Shown: piece after piece, positions 26,880 to 35,497 of the stretch
Numbering within the stretch: position 1 is the first letter of the stretch
How the letters are laid out: every line of letters starts with the position of its first letter
NCBI GenBank assembly: GCA_963698535.1
Contig: CAVORD010000001.1
Span: 1-64,000, forward strand
Source of the DNA: CAVORD01 sp963698535
Lineage (GTDB): Bacteria; Bacteroidota; Bacteroidia; Bacteroidales; VadinHA17
DNA length: 64,000 bases
Direction of reading: 5' to 3'
Made by a program: the position numbers and the translations under genes
The notes under the pieces: model-generated
What the model saw: the letters and a program-made list of their open reading frames with translations, nothing else
What the model was told of the DNA's origin: nothing
Databases searched by the model: none

Positions 26880-28469
26880 ATGCATAAGAAGAAGATAGGC
26901 GGATTGGCTGTATTAATGGCTATCTCACTTTTAGGAATAATATGGGTCCAGACAGTGTGGGTGAAAAACGCATTTGAAACCCGTAGGTTCTTATTTGAAA
27001 ATGCGGTGCAACGGAGCCTTGGACAGGCGGCAGGCAGAATAGAAATGAATAACCGTTTCCGCTTCTTTAATAACTATATGGGAAACGATACTCTTAGTAA
27101 ATCTTACAGATCGCATACTGTAAACCAAAATATTTCACCCGGTGCAGAAAGCGGAAGTTATTCCATAAGAATATATCAGGATGGTAATAATGAGCCGCGG
27201 GTGATGTTAAATGATTCCATCCTGGAGGGAGGTATTTCTGCATTAACAAGAATTGGTGATAATTCAACAAATGGTCAGTTCGAGATCTCAATAAGTAATC
27301 AGGGCGATAATAATAATGTAAATATACATTCACAAGAATACATCAACTGGGTTGAAAGGAGATCTGATGAGTTTTTAAGACTGAGAAACCAGATGATCAA
27401 TGAAATATATAACTGGGAGGAGTCGATCTCATTGACCGATGAAGAGATAAACAACATTCTTTCCAACGAGTTAAGGCAGAATGGAATATTTGCTCCTTTC
27501 AAAGCAGGCGTTTTTGAAAACGGAAAATTGCGAAACGGGAGTTACAACCAGACAGAAAAGAAGGAACTTGAAAGGAGTCGCTTTAAATCTCCTCTGTTCG
27601 CCGATAGAATAGTAAGGAGCGATATGCTTCTTTCGGTTGTCTTTCCCGGGGAGAAAAAGTATATTATGGGATCAATGGCAACAATTATTGGAGGATCTAT
27701 ATTATTCTCAACCATAATCTTCTTAACCTTTATACTTAGCATATATTTTATACTCAGGCAAAAGAGGATTTCAGAAATGAAATCTGATTTTATAAATAAT
27801 ATGACTCATGAGTTCAAGACTCCGCTGGCAACAATTTCACTTGCGGCCGATACAATAGTCAATCCAAAGGTGATTGCCGATGAATCAAGGGTAAAGCACT
27901 TTGTTGAGATGATTAAAAAGGAGAATCTTAGGATGAATAAGCAGGTTGAAACCATCCTTCAGATCGCTACTCTTGAGAAGAAGGAGATGGAATTCAATTT
28001 TGAGAAGATCTCTGTCCATTCTGTGCTTATGAGAGCTATTGAGACAGTATCTATCCAGGTAGAACAGAAAGGTGGTTGGATCAATACTGAATTCAATGCT
28101 GTAGAGGATATTGTTACAGGCGATTTTGAACACCTCACAAATCTGGCCCATAATCTTCTCGACAATGCAAATAAATACTCTTCCGGTCCCCCTGAAATAA
28201 CCATTGTCACCAACAGTGCACAGGGTGGTGTGATCATAACAGTAAGTGACCGGGGCATTGGCATGTCAAAGAGCGTTCAGGCACGCATATTTGAAAGGTT
28301 CTACAGGGAGTCAACAGGTAATATCCACAATGTAAAGGGATTCGGGCTTGGTTTGAACTACGTAAGGGCGATAGTAGATACGCATCATGGAACAATAAAG
28401 GTTGAGAGCGAACCAGGTAAAGGAACCCTCTTTACCATTTTTATTCCGCATAATCTCGAAAAGGCATGA
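26880..28469 (+). CDS. Membrane sensor histidine kinase
   Basis: A 529-residue kinase with a transmembrane segment near residues 8-25, a ~230-residue periplasmic sensor region, and a second membrane segment near 262-290 (GGSILFSTIIFLTFILSIYF). It then has a HisKA domain with phospho-accepting His310 in NMTHEFKTPLATIS, and an ATP-binding domain with the N box (NLAHNLLDNANKY), DRGIGM and GFGLGLNYV. It autophosphorylates in response to an unknown envelope signal and passes phosphate to the response regulator encoded next. The genes overlap by 4 bp, so they are translationally coupled. A TAnnTTTG box lies immediately before the ATG. Confidence 0.94.
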   Translation: MHKKKIGGLAVLMAISLLGIIWVQTVWVKNAFETRRFLFENAVQRSLGQAAGRIEMNNRFRFFNNYMGNDTLSKSYRSHTVNQNISPGAESGSYSIRIYQDGNNEPRVMLNDSILEGGISALTRIGDNSTNGQFEISISNQGDNNNVNIHSQEYINWVERRSDEFLRLRNQMINEIYNWEESISLTDEEINNILSNELRQNGIFAPFKAGVFENGKLRNGSYNQTEKKELERSRFKSPLFADRIVRSDMLLSVVFPGEKKYIMGSMATIIGGSILFSTIIFLTFILSIYFILRQKRISEMKSDFINNMTHEFKTPLATISLAADTIVNPKVIADESRVKHFVEMIKKENLRMNKQVETILQIATLEKKEMEFNFEKISVHSVLMRAIETVSIQVEQKGGWINTEFNAVEDIVTGDFEHLTNLAHNLLDNANKYSSGPPEITIVTNSAQGGVIITVSDRGIGMSKSVQARIFERFYRESTGNIHNVKGFGLGLNYVRAIVDTHHGTIKVESEPGKGTLFTIFIPHNLEKA

Positions 28470-29164
28470 GTATGATAAAATATCACAAAGTATTTCTGGT
28501 TGAGGATGACCTTAGTTTTGGTTCGGTTCTTAAGTCCTATCTGGAGCTTAACGATTTCAAAGTTCAGTGGGTTGACGATGGAAAGTATGCAGTTGACCAT
28601 TTTCGCAAAGGAGAATTTGACATATGTATTCTCGATGTTATGCTTCCCAATGTTGATGGTTTTACGATTGCCGACGGCATAAAGAAGATATCTCCCCATA
28701 TTCCTATAGTTTTTCTTACTGCGAAGAAATTAAAGGATGATATTCTTAAGGGCTATGGACTTGGCGCTGATGATTATATTACAAAGCCTTTTGATACTGA
28801 AATTCTGCTGGCCAAGGTAAGGGCTGTAATAAAGGCCAGGGAGCACGGAACCATGACCAAGGACCTGTATGAGATAGGCTCATATACATTCGACCCTAAG
28901 CTACGGATTCTGAAAAGGGGTAATAAGGATGTTAAACTATCACCCAAAGAGGCTCAGTTACTTGAATTGCTTATTTTAAATGCAAATAATCTGGTCACCA
29001 GAGAGATGGCTTTAAAAAAGATATGGGGGAATGATGATTACTTTACAGCCAGGAGTATGGATGTCTATATTACCAAACTCAGACGGTTCCTTGCAGGTGA
29101 TGAGGCCTTGATAATTAAGAATATACATGGATCTGGCTTCCAGCTTGTGCTCCTGGAAAGTTAG
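28466..29164 (+). CDS. OmpR-family response regulator
   Basis: A 232-residue protein with a receiver domain carrying the acidic pocket (Glu13, Asp14, Asp15), phospho-accepting Asp57 in DICILDVMLP, Thr85 and a conserved KPFD. The C-terminal winged-helix DNA-binding domain has LSPKEAQLLELLILNANNLV and RSMDVYITKLRRFL. It forms a two-component system with the overlapping upstream kinase. Its stop overlaps the convergent cdd stop by 4 bp. Targets are unknown; the divergent exported protein is a plausible one. Confidence 0.95.
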   Translation: MSMIKYHKVFLVEDDLSFGSVLKSYLELNDFKVQWVDDGKYAVDHFRKGEFDICILDVMLPNVDGFTIADGIKKISPHIPIVFLTAKKLKDDILKGYGLGADDYITKPFDTEILLAKVRAVIKAREHGTMTKDLYEIGSYTFDPKLRILKRGNKDVKLSPKEAQLLELLILNANNLVTREMALKKIWGNDDYFTARSMDVYITKLRRFLAGDEALIIKNIHGSGFQLVLLES

Positions 29165-29643
29165 CCCAGATTGCTCCTGTTGAAATGAAAGGGGAGGAGG
29201 TCGCTTCCTTTTTCAAGCACAATAAACCTGTTCTTGCCGGTTATTATAACTCTCAGGCTGATATCATGTCTTTGTTCTTCCTCCACGATCATCTGTCTGC
29301 AATTCCCGCATGGCGGAACCGGATCGACTGTAATACCTTCGGTCGTCATTGCAGCAATAGCAATAGCCAAAGGTTTAACACCCGGAAATTGTGAAGAAGC
29401 GGCTGAGATGGCTGACCTTTCAGCACAGATGCCGGAGGGGAAAGCAGCATTCTCGAGGTTGGCAGAAGCTACTACCGCTCCGTTAGCCATTAAGATAGCT
29501 GCTCCAACCCTGAACTTTGAGTAAGGAGCATAAGCTGTAAGAGCTGCATCCCTGGCTTTCAGAACAAGTGATCTGTCAGCGGGGGTAAGTTCATCGATCG
29601 ATTCATACCCTGATGCAGTTGTGATTACCCTTATTTCATTCAT
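29161..29643 (-). CDS. cdd: Cytidine deaminase
   Basis: A 160-residue homotetrameric-type cytidine deaminase. The zinc-binding and catalytic motifs are C73-A-E75 (GICAERSA) and PCGNC (111-115). It converts cytidine and deoxycytidine to uridine and deoxyuridine in pyrimidine salvage. It is convergent with the response regulator (4-bp overlap). A TAACTTTG box lies 26 bp upstream. Confidence 0.94.
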   Translation of the reverse strand: MNEIRVITTASGYESIDELTPADRSLVLKARDAALTAYAPYSKFRVGAAILMANGAVVASANLENAAFPSGICAERSAISAASSQFPGVKPLAIAIAAMTTEGITVDPVPPCGNCRQMIVEEEQRHDISLRVIITGKNRFIVLEKGSDLLPFHFNRSNLG

Positions 29644-29668
29644 TCTTTTAAGAATTTTATGGGGATGC

Positions 29669-29676
29669 CAAAGTTA
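29669..29676 (-). promoter_or_regulatory. Candidate -7 element for cdd
   Basis: Minus strand TAACTTTG, matching TAnnTTTG, 26 bp before the cdd start. No clear -33 TTG. Confidence 0.45.
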
Positions 29677-29734
29677 ATCAATTATTATTTGTTGTGAAAC
29701 AGGTCATTGTCTCCTATTTGGTTCAATCTTTTTC

Positions 29735-29742
29735 TATTTTTG
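29735..29742 (+). promoter_or_regulatory. Candidate -7 element for the LysM glucosaminidase gene
   Basis: TATTTTTG matches TAnnTTTG and lies 15 bases before a GTG at 29758. This supports GTG 29758 rather than the TTG at 29707, which is upstream of the box. Confidence 0.45.
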
Positions 29743-29757
29743 CCCAAAACCGATCAA

Positions 29758-30771
29758 GTGGATAAGAAATATTCTTTGTTGTTGTTAATATTTGTTCAGC
29801 TTTTGGTGTCATGTTCAGTATCAAAGAGGGGACCCTCAGGTTCCGGTATTACACCTGAGAACAGCTTTGCCGCAGATTATATCACAAAGTATAAAGATAT
29901 TGCTGTTTCTGAAATGAAGCGAACAGGGGTCCCGGCAAGTATCAAACTTGCCCAGGGCATGCTCGAGTCTGATTATGGCAGGAGCCGACTTGCTGTTGTG
30001 GCTAATAATCATTTTGGGATAAAGTGCCATTCAAACTGGAATGGACCCAAGGTTTATCATGATGATGACGCAAAAGGGGAGTGTTTCAGGAAGTACTCCA
30101 GAGCCGAGGATTCATTCCGCGACCATTCTGACTTTCTGCGTTTTACCCAGAGGTATAATTCTCTGTTTACGCTGCGACCTGATGATTATAAGGGCTGGGC
30201 ACACGGACTTAAGAAGGCCGGCTATGCCACCAATCCTCACTATGCCAACCTTCTGATAAATAAGATCGAAGAGAATAAGCTTTATCTGTTCGACTCGGGC
30301 AATTCCAGTGTGAGAATAGGTAGTGGAAATCAGGCAAACAGTTCCACCGGTAGCAGGAGAGGAGACAATGTAAGGGCAGATTCCAGAACTAATGATTCAT
30401 TCATTCCGACAGTGAATCCGAGGATAATGGAGAAGAACCGTGTTCAGTATATCTTAGCTAAAAGCGGCGAAACCTTTCAGTCGCTGGCCAGGGAATTTGC
30501 CATGTTAGGCTGGGAGATAGAGAAGTACAACGAATTTGAGCCTGATCATCAGATTGTGGCAGGAGAGATAATCTATCTTCAGCCGAAGAGAAAGAAAGCT
30601 GAGGTAGGTTTTGATACCCATATTGTAAAGGAGGGAGAATCACTTCATTATATATCTCAACTTTATGCAATTAAGCTGGACAGGCTTAAGAAATATAATG
30701 GTATTGATGGTTCGGCACCCCTGACAATAGGTGAGAGGCTTTGGTTACGGTATGTCAGACCTGATCTTTAG
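29758..30771 (+). CDS. Glucosaminidase (GH73-type) lipoprotein with two LysM domains
   Basis: Starting at GTG 29758 the product is 337 residues with a lipoprotein signal (LLLLIFVQLLVSCS, lipobox Cys about residue 18). A GH73/N-acetylglucosaminidase-type domain follows (SIKLAQGMLESDYGRSRLA, NNHFGIKCH, AEDSFRDHSDFL, WAHGLKKAGYAT), with the conserved catalytic Glu in MLESDYG. Two LysM-like repeats at the C-terminus (YILAKSGETFQSLAREF and HIVKEGESLHYISQLYAI) bind peptidoglycan. Family role: cleaving N-acetylglucosamine linkages in the wall during growth or separation. It converges with fmt and overlaps its end by 17 bp. Confidence 0.88.
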   Translation: MDKKYSLLLLIFVQLLVSCSVSKRGPSGSGITPENSFAADYITKYKDIAVSEMKRTGVPASIKLAQGMLESDYGRSRLAVVANNHFGIKCHSNWNGPKVYHDDDAKGECFRKYSRAEDSFRDHSDFLRFTQRYNSLFTLRPDDYKGWAHGLKKAGYATNPHYANLLINKIEENKLYLFDSGNSSVRIGSGNQANSSTGSRRGDNVRADSRTNDSFIPTVNPRIMEKNRVQYILAKSGETFQSLAREFAMLGWEIEKYNEFEPDHQIVAGEIIYLQPKRKKAEVGFDTHIVKEGESLHYISQLYAIKLDRLKKYNGIDGSAPLTIGERLWLRYVRPDL

Positions 30772-31735
30772 CGGCCACAAATCCTGTGAGATCGTTACCT
30801 CTCAGAAACTGTCCTGAAGACATAGCCTTCTTACTTTCGGCCTGAAGCTTAAGAATTTTCAGAGCTTCGTCCCTGCAAAATATCAGAAAAGAATCTTTTT
30901 CCATTAGAATGGTTCCGGCTGGCATGTTCAGTTCTCTCTCTGCCGGCTGAGCCTCAAGGATCTTAACATTATATTCTCTTTCTCCCGACCTGAATGTTGT
31001 CCTGGCTCCGGGGTATGGTGATAATCCCCTTATCAGATTATGCACCTCATTAGCGCTCTTCTCCCAGTCGATTATGCATATCGATGGGTATATCTTCCCG
31101 GCTCTCTTTAATTCGCCCTCAGAGGCAGGAAGAGTGTCCTGTGGCAAAGGCTTCAAAGTACCCTTTGTCAGGCCTTGAATGGTCATTATTACCAGTGAGG
31201 CACCCTGCTTCATCAGTCTGTCGTGCAGCTCACCAAAGTTTTCGAGATGACCGACAGGAAGCTCCTCTTTCAGAAGGATTCCTCCTGTATCAATTTTATT
31301 GTCGATAAGGAAAGTGGTTACACCAGTAATTTTTTCACCATTAATAAGAGCATGGTTTATGGGAGCTGCACCTCTGTACTGTGGAAGGAGGGAGGCATGA
31401 AGGTTTATTGTTCCCAGTCTGGGTATCTTCCAGACCTGCTCTGGCAGCATTCGGAATGCAACCACCACGAATATATCGGCATTTAGAGAAATAAGTTCAT
31501 CAATAAATGCCTGGTCCTTTAGATTAACAGGTTGTAGTACAGGTATTTCATAATGAAGAGCGAACTCTTTGACTGCCGAAATACCTAACTTTCTTCCTCT
31601 TCCGGAAGGTTTGTCAGGTGCTGTAACCACACTCAGTATATCATAGCCATTCATGATCAGGGCACCAAGTGATGCAACAGCAAACTCAGGTGTCCCCATG
31701 AATATTACCGATGGCTTGGTCGTTGACGCTGTCAT
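30755..31735 (-). CDS. fmt: Methionyl-tRNA formyltransferase
   Basis: A 326-residue enzyme with the family opening FMGTPEFAVASL, the formyl-folate-binding and catalytic stretch INLHASLLPQYRGAAPINHA, and the C-terminal tRNA-binding OB domain. It formylates Met-tRNAfMet for initiation, using 10-formyl-tetrahydrofolate. A TATTTTTG promoter box lies 27 bp upstream. It overlaps the convergent glucosaminidase gene by 17 bp. Confidence 0.95.
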   Translation of the reverse strand: MTASTTKPSVIFMGTPEFAVASLGALIMNGYDILSVVTAPDKPSGRGRKLGISAVKEFALHYEIPVLQPVNLKDQAFIDELISLNADIFVVVAFRMLPEQVWKIPRLGTINLHASLLPQYRGAAPINHALINGEKITGVTTFLIDNKIDTGGILLKEELPVGHLENFGELHDRLMKQGASLVIMTIQGLTKGTLKPLPQDTLPASEGELKRAGKIYPSICIIDWEKSANEVHNLIRGLSPYPGARTTFRSGEREYNVKILEAQPAERELNMPAGTILMEKDSFLIFCRDEALKILKLQAESKKAMSSGQFLRGNDLTGFVAAKDQV

Positions 31736-31761
31736 GATAGAATTATGATAAATGCCTTACA

Positions 31762-31769
31762 CAAAAATA
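31762..31769 (-). promoter_or_regulatory. Candidate -7 element for fmt
   Basis: Minus strand TATTTTTG, a TAnnTTTG match, 27 bp before the fmt start in the gap between ribBA and fmt. Confidence 0.45.
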
Positions 31770-31813
31770 GACTATTTTTTTATTCAGGCATTCTCTGATC
31801 CGGAGGGTGGGTT

Positions 31814-33046
31814 TTAATCTTTGGTCTGTTGCTTATAGCATGAGATATCATGTCCCATCTTTACGACCTTGGTTTTAAGATAATGGTCGTTATGCTTGTT
31901 GGGGGTTATCTCCAGAGGCAATGTTTCGACTATTTTAATGCCATAGCCCTCGAGACCGGCTCTCTTCACCGGATTGTTGGATATAAGCCTCACTTTACCC
32001 AGGCCCAGCTCTCTCATTATATTTGCACCTATTCCATAGTCGCGTTCATCTTCAGCAAAACCTAGTTCCAGGTTTGCTTCAACTGTGTCGTACCCCTGTT
32101 CCTGAAGCTTATAGGTTTTTATCTTATTGATAAGACCAATTCCTCTGCCTTCCTGTGACAGGTATATAACAACTCCTTTACCCTCCTTCTCAACCATCTT
32201 CATGGCTTTTTGCAGTTGCGGGCCGCAATCGCATCTAAGTGATCCGAATATATCGCCTGTGAAGCATGAAGAGTGCAGTCTGACCATAACTGCCTCGTCT
32301 TTGGACCAGGTACCCTTAATAAGAGCTGCGTGCTCCAGGCCGTTGCTTTTTTGTACAAACGGGATAAACTCAAACTCTCCGAACTCAGTTGGCAGAACGA
32401 CTTTTTCCCCTTTATCAATAATTGACTCACTTTCAAGCTTATATGTGATGAGGTCTTTTATTGTAACGATCTTGATCCCGAATTTTTCCCCAATAAGCAT
32501 TAGATCGGAGAGGCGTGCCATTGAACCATCTTCATTCATTATTTCAACCAGAGCTCCACCCGGTGTCAGGCCTGCCATTCTTGTCAGATCAACAACAGCT
32601 TCCGTATGTCCGGCTCTTCTCAAAACACCTCTTGACTTTGATCTGAGAGGGAAAATATGACCTGGTCGTCCCAGATCGGAAGGTTTGGTTTTTTTGTCTA
32701 CCAGTGCTTTAATAGTATATGCTCTGTCTGAGGCGGAAATACCGGTTGTAGTTTTATCGCTCATCAGGTCAACGGAAACGGTGAATTGTGTTTCATGGAG
32801 GGAGGTGTTTTTGCCAACCATTGGTTCAAGCTCCAGTATATTGCACCTCTCTTCCGGCAAAGCCACACATATCAGTCCTCTGCCGTGTGTAGCCATAAAG
32901 TTTACGATCTCAGGTGTTATAAGTTCTGCTGAACAGATAAAATCTCCTTCGTTCTCCCTGTCTTCGTCATCTACAACAATTAGCAGTTTACCCTGCCTGA
33001 TGTCTTCAATGGCTTCTTCTATTGTGTTTAATTTGAACTCTCCCAT
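31814..33046 (-). CDS. ribBA: Bifunctional 3,4-dihydroxy-2-butanone-4-phosphate synthase / GTP cyclohydrolase II
   Basis: The product is 410 residues. The N-terminal RibB domain (about 1-205) has VVDDEDRENEGDFICSAE and the GHTEAVVDL stretch. The C-terminal RibA domain has the zinc site CFTGDIFGSLRCDCGPQL and EGRGIGL. Together they make the two precursors for riboflavin from ribulose-5-phosphate and GTP. Upstream is a ~140-base untranslated stretch with a strong inverted repeat but no recognisable FMN riboswitch core. Confidence 0.95.
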   Translation of the reverse strand: MGEFKLNTIEEAIEDIRQGKLLIVVDDEDRENEGDFICSAELITPEIVNFMATHGRGLICVALPEERCNILELEPMVGKNTSLHETQFTVSVDLMSDKTTTGISASDRAYTIKALVDKKTKPSDLGRPGHIFPLRSKSRGVLRRAGHTEAVVDLTRMAGLTPGGALVEIMNEDGSMARLSDLMLIGEKFGIKIVTIKDLITYKLESESIIDKGEKVVLPTEFGEFEFIPFVQKSNGLEHAALIKGTWSKDEAVMVRLHSSCFTGDIFGSLRCDCGPQLQKAMKMVEKEGKGVVIYLSQEGRGIGLINKIKTYKLQEQGYDTVEANLELGFAEDERDYGIGANIMRELGLGKVRLISNNPVKRAGLEGYGIKIVETLPLEITPNKHNDHYLKTKVVKMGHDISCYKQQTKD

Positions 33047-33091
33047 TACCTTTGTCCTTTTTTAACTCTCGATAACCCTCTGTTTATGATC

Positions 33092-33139
33092 TAAAACTCA
33101 AATGGGAATGGAACAACTATTCTCTGCTTTTGAGTTTTA
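33092..33139 (-). promoter_or_regulatory. Long hairpin in the ribBA leader region
   Basis: An 11-bp perfect inverted repeat (TAAAACTCAAA at 33092-33102, TTTGAGTTTTA at 33129-33139) with a 26-base loop that itself contains GAAT/ATTC. It lies 46-93 bases upstream of the ribBA start. A TACTTTTG box at 33187-33194 on the minus strand could drive a ~140-base leader that includes it. It lacks a T-run, so it is not a simple terminator. Regulation of riboflavin synthesis is a guess. Confidence 0.4.
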
Positions 33140-33237
33140 TCAAAGGTCTTCCGGCACTTATTCTGTTCTAATGTCGGGGTTGCGGGCAAAAGTATAAATT
33201 TTAAACGTAGTATAAAATGAGAAAAGAGGAATAATGA

Positions 33238-34752
33238 TTATTCCTTAGGCTGGCCTTCCTCATTCTTTTCATTCATAACCACCTTCAGGATTTTTTTGAT
33301 GAACTTGTTATATGCTTCGGTATACGATTCTGTGTTCATTAAGGCAGAATCGGTGGTCGCTTTATAGGTAAGGAAGATTCCTATGGGGAGAAGAATGAAT
33401 GAGGCTATCCACATACCTGTAAAAGGACTTAATATGCTTTCCTTGGCAAACTTTTCTCCTGTGAGGGAAAGAACATAATAGACCACAAAAAAGAGAATAG
33501 AGATTACTGCCGGCGTGCCAAGTCCACCCTTCCTTATTATGGCTCCCAGGGGTGCCCCGATAAAGAAGAAGACCAGGCAGGCAAATGACAGGGTGAATTT
33601 CTTATGCCAGTCGACCTGATAGCGACGCAATGATTTCATCTCCAGATATAGTGATTCCTGTTTCAGATCAACATACTGACCGCTGGTTTTTATGCTTTCG
33701 ACAGCCTTCGTCAATATTCGCTTGGAGATATTAAGAGGGACCGTGTCGATAATGGTCCAGATATCGGGAATTGAAGTTGCGACTGTGAGAGAATCTGCTG
33801 AGGTCGAATCAACTGCAGCCCCTTCGTTGAAATCATCAAAAATTATAGATTGACCATAAACTCTTGAGCTAACATACTCTTCGGCCAATCCTTTCTGCTT
33901 GTCGGAGTATTTTATATCGAGCGAATCAATATAATACGATAATTCTGAGATATTAAGCATGCTGGAATTTGTCTTGAAGAGGTCCATACCCGATCTGTCG
34001 AGATCAAATCCGCTTAGTTTTATTACGATGGTCTGCTCCTTGAACCGGTCTCTGCGGAATGGGAATTTTCTCTGTTCGACAGGCAGGTCACGTTCGTCCA
34101 TATCGAGGTAAGAGTAGCCATTAAAGAGATTCAAAATGAGACCTGTTTCATCGGGAGTTATCTTCATGTAACCCGAATCAGCATATATTACCGAAGTATT
34201 GCCCTGGTTATTCCGGTGGTCGTATATGAATACTTTCTCGAGCATATTGGTCTCAGGATCCTTACTGCTGATCTTGATACTGAAGCCGTCAATTCCGTTA
34301 TAGAATGATCCTGATGGGATATTCAATTCAGGTCGTTTTCTTCGGATATCATAAAGTAGGGTTCTGGCTTTTCGATTTGAATAGGGCAGAACATTATTTG
34401 AGAAGAAGAACGATGCCATACTAAGCAGTATGATCAGGAATATGAGAGGCCTCATGATCCGCTGAAGAGATATTCCTGATGCTTTTAACGCTGCCAGCTC
34501 AAAATTTTCACCAAGATTTCCGAAAGTCATTAAGGCTGCCAATAGAATTGCAAGGGGCAGCGCCAGGGGGACGAAAGTAAGGCTAAACTGAAAAAGCAGT
34601 TCTCCAAGCGTTTTAAGTTCGAGACCTTTTCCAGCAAGCTCATCGATATAAAGGAAAAGGAACTGCAGGATCTGAATAAACAACACTATAGTGAAAGTCA
34701 GAACAAGCGGACCAATAAATGACTTCAATACAAATCTGTCGAGTCTCTTCAC
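33238..34752 (-). CDS. LptF/LptG-family permease (lipopolysaccharide export ABC transporter membrane subunit)
   Basis: A 504-residue protein opening MKRLDRFVLKSFIGPLVLTF, with three N-terminal membrane segments, a large central periplasmic region (about residues 130-370) and three C-terminal membrane segments (KKFTLSFACLVFFFIGAPLG, SILFFVVYYVLSL, TGMWIASFILLPIGIFL). This is the layout of YjgP/YjgQ permeases, which extract LPS from the inner membrane with LptB. Bacteroidota versions are typically longer than the ~360-residue enterobacterial ones. It is monocistronic here. Confidence 0.88.
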   Translation of the reverse strand: MKRLDRFVLKSFIGPLVLTFTIVLFIQILQFLFLYIDELAGKGLELKTLGELLFQFSLTFVPLALPLAILLAALMTFGNLGENFELAALKASGISLQRIMRPLIFLIILLSMASFFFSNNVLPYSNRKARTLLYDIRRKRPELNIPSGSFYNGIDGFSIKISSKDPETNMLEKVFIYDHRNNQGNTSVIYADSGYMKITPDETGLILNLFNGYSYLDMDERDLPVEQRKFPFRRDRFKEQTIVIKLSGFDLDRSGMDLFKTNSSMLNISELSYYIDSLDIKYSDKQKGLAEEYVSSRVYGQSIIFDDFNEGAAVDSTSADSLTVATSIPDIWTIIDTVPLNISKRILTKAVESIKTSGQYVDLKQESLYLEMKSLRRYQVDWHKKFTLSFACLVFFFIGAPLGAIIRKGGLGTPAVISILFFVVYYVLSLTGEKFAKESILSPFTGMWIASFILLPIGIFLTYKATTDSALMNTESYTEAYNKFIKKILKVVMNEKNEEGQPKE

Positions 34753-34841
34753 CCTGTATTATAATTGAATGACAAACCTACTTGATTTTCATGAAACATC
34801 ATAGAGCAGAGAACAGGATAATGATATGCCATCAGCAGGGG

Positions 34842-35222
34842 TCAGATTCCCAAAGCATGTTTCAATTCTGATATTTGGGAGTTCCACAGGTCAATAGCAT
34901 CGTCCTTTTCATCTTCTTCAGCAAAATCGGTAATAATAAGGGCCACATCGCCTGTGAGGTCCTGGACATTAAGTTTGAATTCGAAGAATGAGGTTTCCAG
35001 GTTCTTATCATTCAGCCATGAGTATCTGACATATTTATTCTCCTTCACAGAGGAGAGTTTTGCTCTGGCCTGCGACCGGGCCCAGAAGAAGGTATAAATA
35101 TCTCCATCAACATTCACATTGTCGGCAAACCATTCACTTAGACCTTCAGGGGTACTAAGCCTTGAGAACAGAACTTTGACAGAACAGTTCAGATTATATT
35201 CCAGATCATATTTCAGCTTCAT
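34842..35222 (-). CDS. START-like / AHSA1-type domain protein
   Basis: With ATG at 35222 (MKLKYDLEYNLNCSVKVLFS) the product is 126 residues, a compact SRPBCC/START-like fold with the STPEGLSEWFADNV motif common to the AHSA1 family. A longer reading frame from 35351 would add an unlikely 43-residue extension, so the internal ATG is chosen. Bacteroidota carry this conserved small cytoplasmic protein widely; function is not established. It is divergent from tRNA-Met. Confidence 0.8.
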   Translation of the reverse strand: MKLKYDLEYNLNCSVKVLFSRLSTPEGLSEWFADNVNVDGDIYTFFWARSQARAKLSSVKENKYVRYSWLNDKNLETSFFEFKLNVQDLTGDVALIITDFAEEDEKDDAIDLWNSQISELKHALGI

Positions 35223-35286
35223 CGACTTTCGTGTTAATTCTGTCACAATTGCAATATAAAAAAAAATGCCAAACGAAACGCCTATA

Positions 35287-35317
35287 TTGATATTATTAAA
35301 GGAAGTAATTATATTTG
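35287..35317 (+). promoter_or_regulatory. Bacteroidota-type promoter for tRNA-Met
   Basis: TTG (35287-35289), 20 bases, then TATATTTG (35310-35317): a full consensus match. The tRNA begins 63 bases further on. Confidence 0.65.
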
Positions 35318-35380
35318 CACCCTCATTGAGAATTCCTGAGGACAATAACATCTGTTTTGAAAGAGGGAATTTGAAAAAAT

Positions 35381-35454
35381 GGCGAGGTAGCTCAGATGGT
35401 TAGAGCGCATGATTCATAATCATGAGGTCGGGAGTTCAATTCTCCCTCTCGCTA
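35381..35454 (+). tRNA. tRNA-Met (CAT anticodon)
   Basis: A complete cloverleaf: acceptor arm GGCGAGG / TCTCGCT (with two G-U pairs), D arm GCTC/GAGC, anticodon stem CATGA/TCATG with loop TTCATAA (anticodon CAT at 35415-35417), and T arm GGGAG/CTCCC with TTCAATT loop. CCA is not encoded. Elongator-type Met is most likely; a lysidine-modified tRNA-Ile2 cannot be ruled out by eye. Confidence 0.93.
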
Positions 35455-35460
35455 CAAGGA

Positions 35461-35494
35461 AAGCCCTGACACAAAGTGTCAAGGGCTTTTTTGT
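35461..35494 (+). terminator. Rho-independent terminator after tRNA-Met
   Basis: Stem AAGCCCTGACA / TGTCAAGGGCTT (one bulged base) with loop CAAAG, then TTTT, 7 bases after the tRNA. Confidence 0.85.
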
Positions 35495-35497
35495 TTT

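Noticed and set aside
33047..33237. FMN riboswitch before ribBA
   Set aside because: None of the conserved aptamer blocks (the AGGGGC-type and ACCGGCGGT-type stretches) are present on the minus strand.
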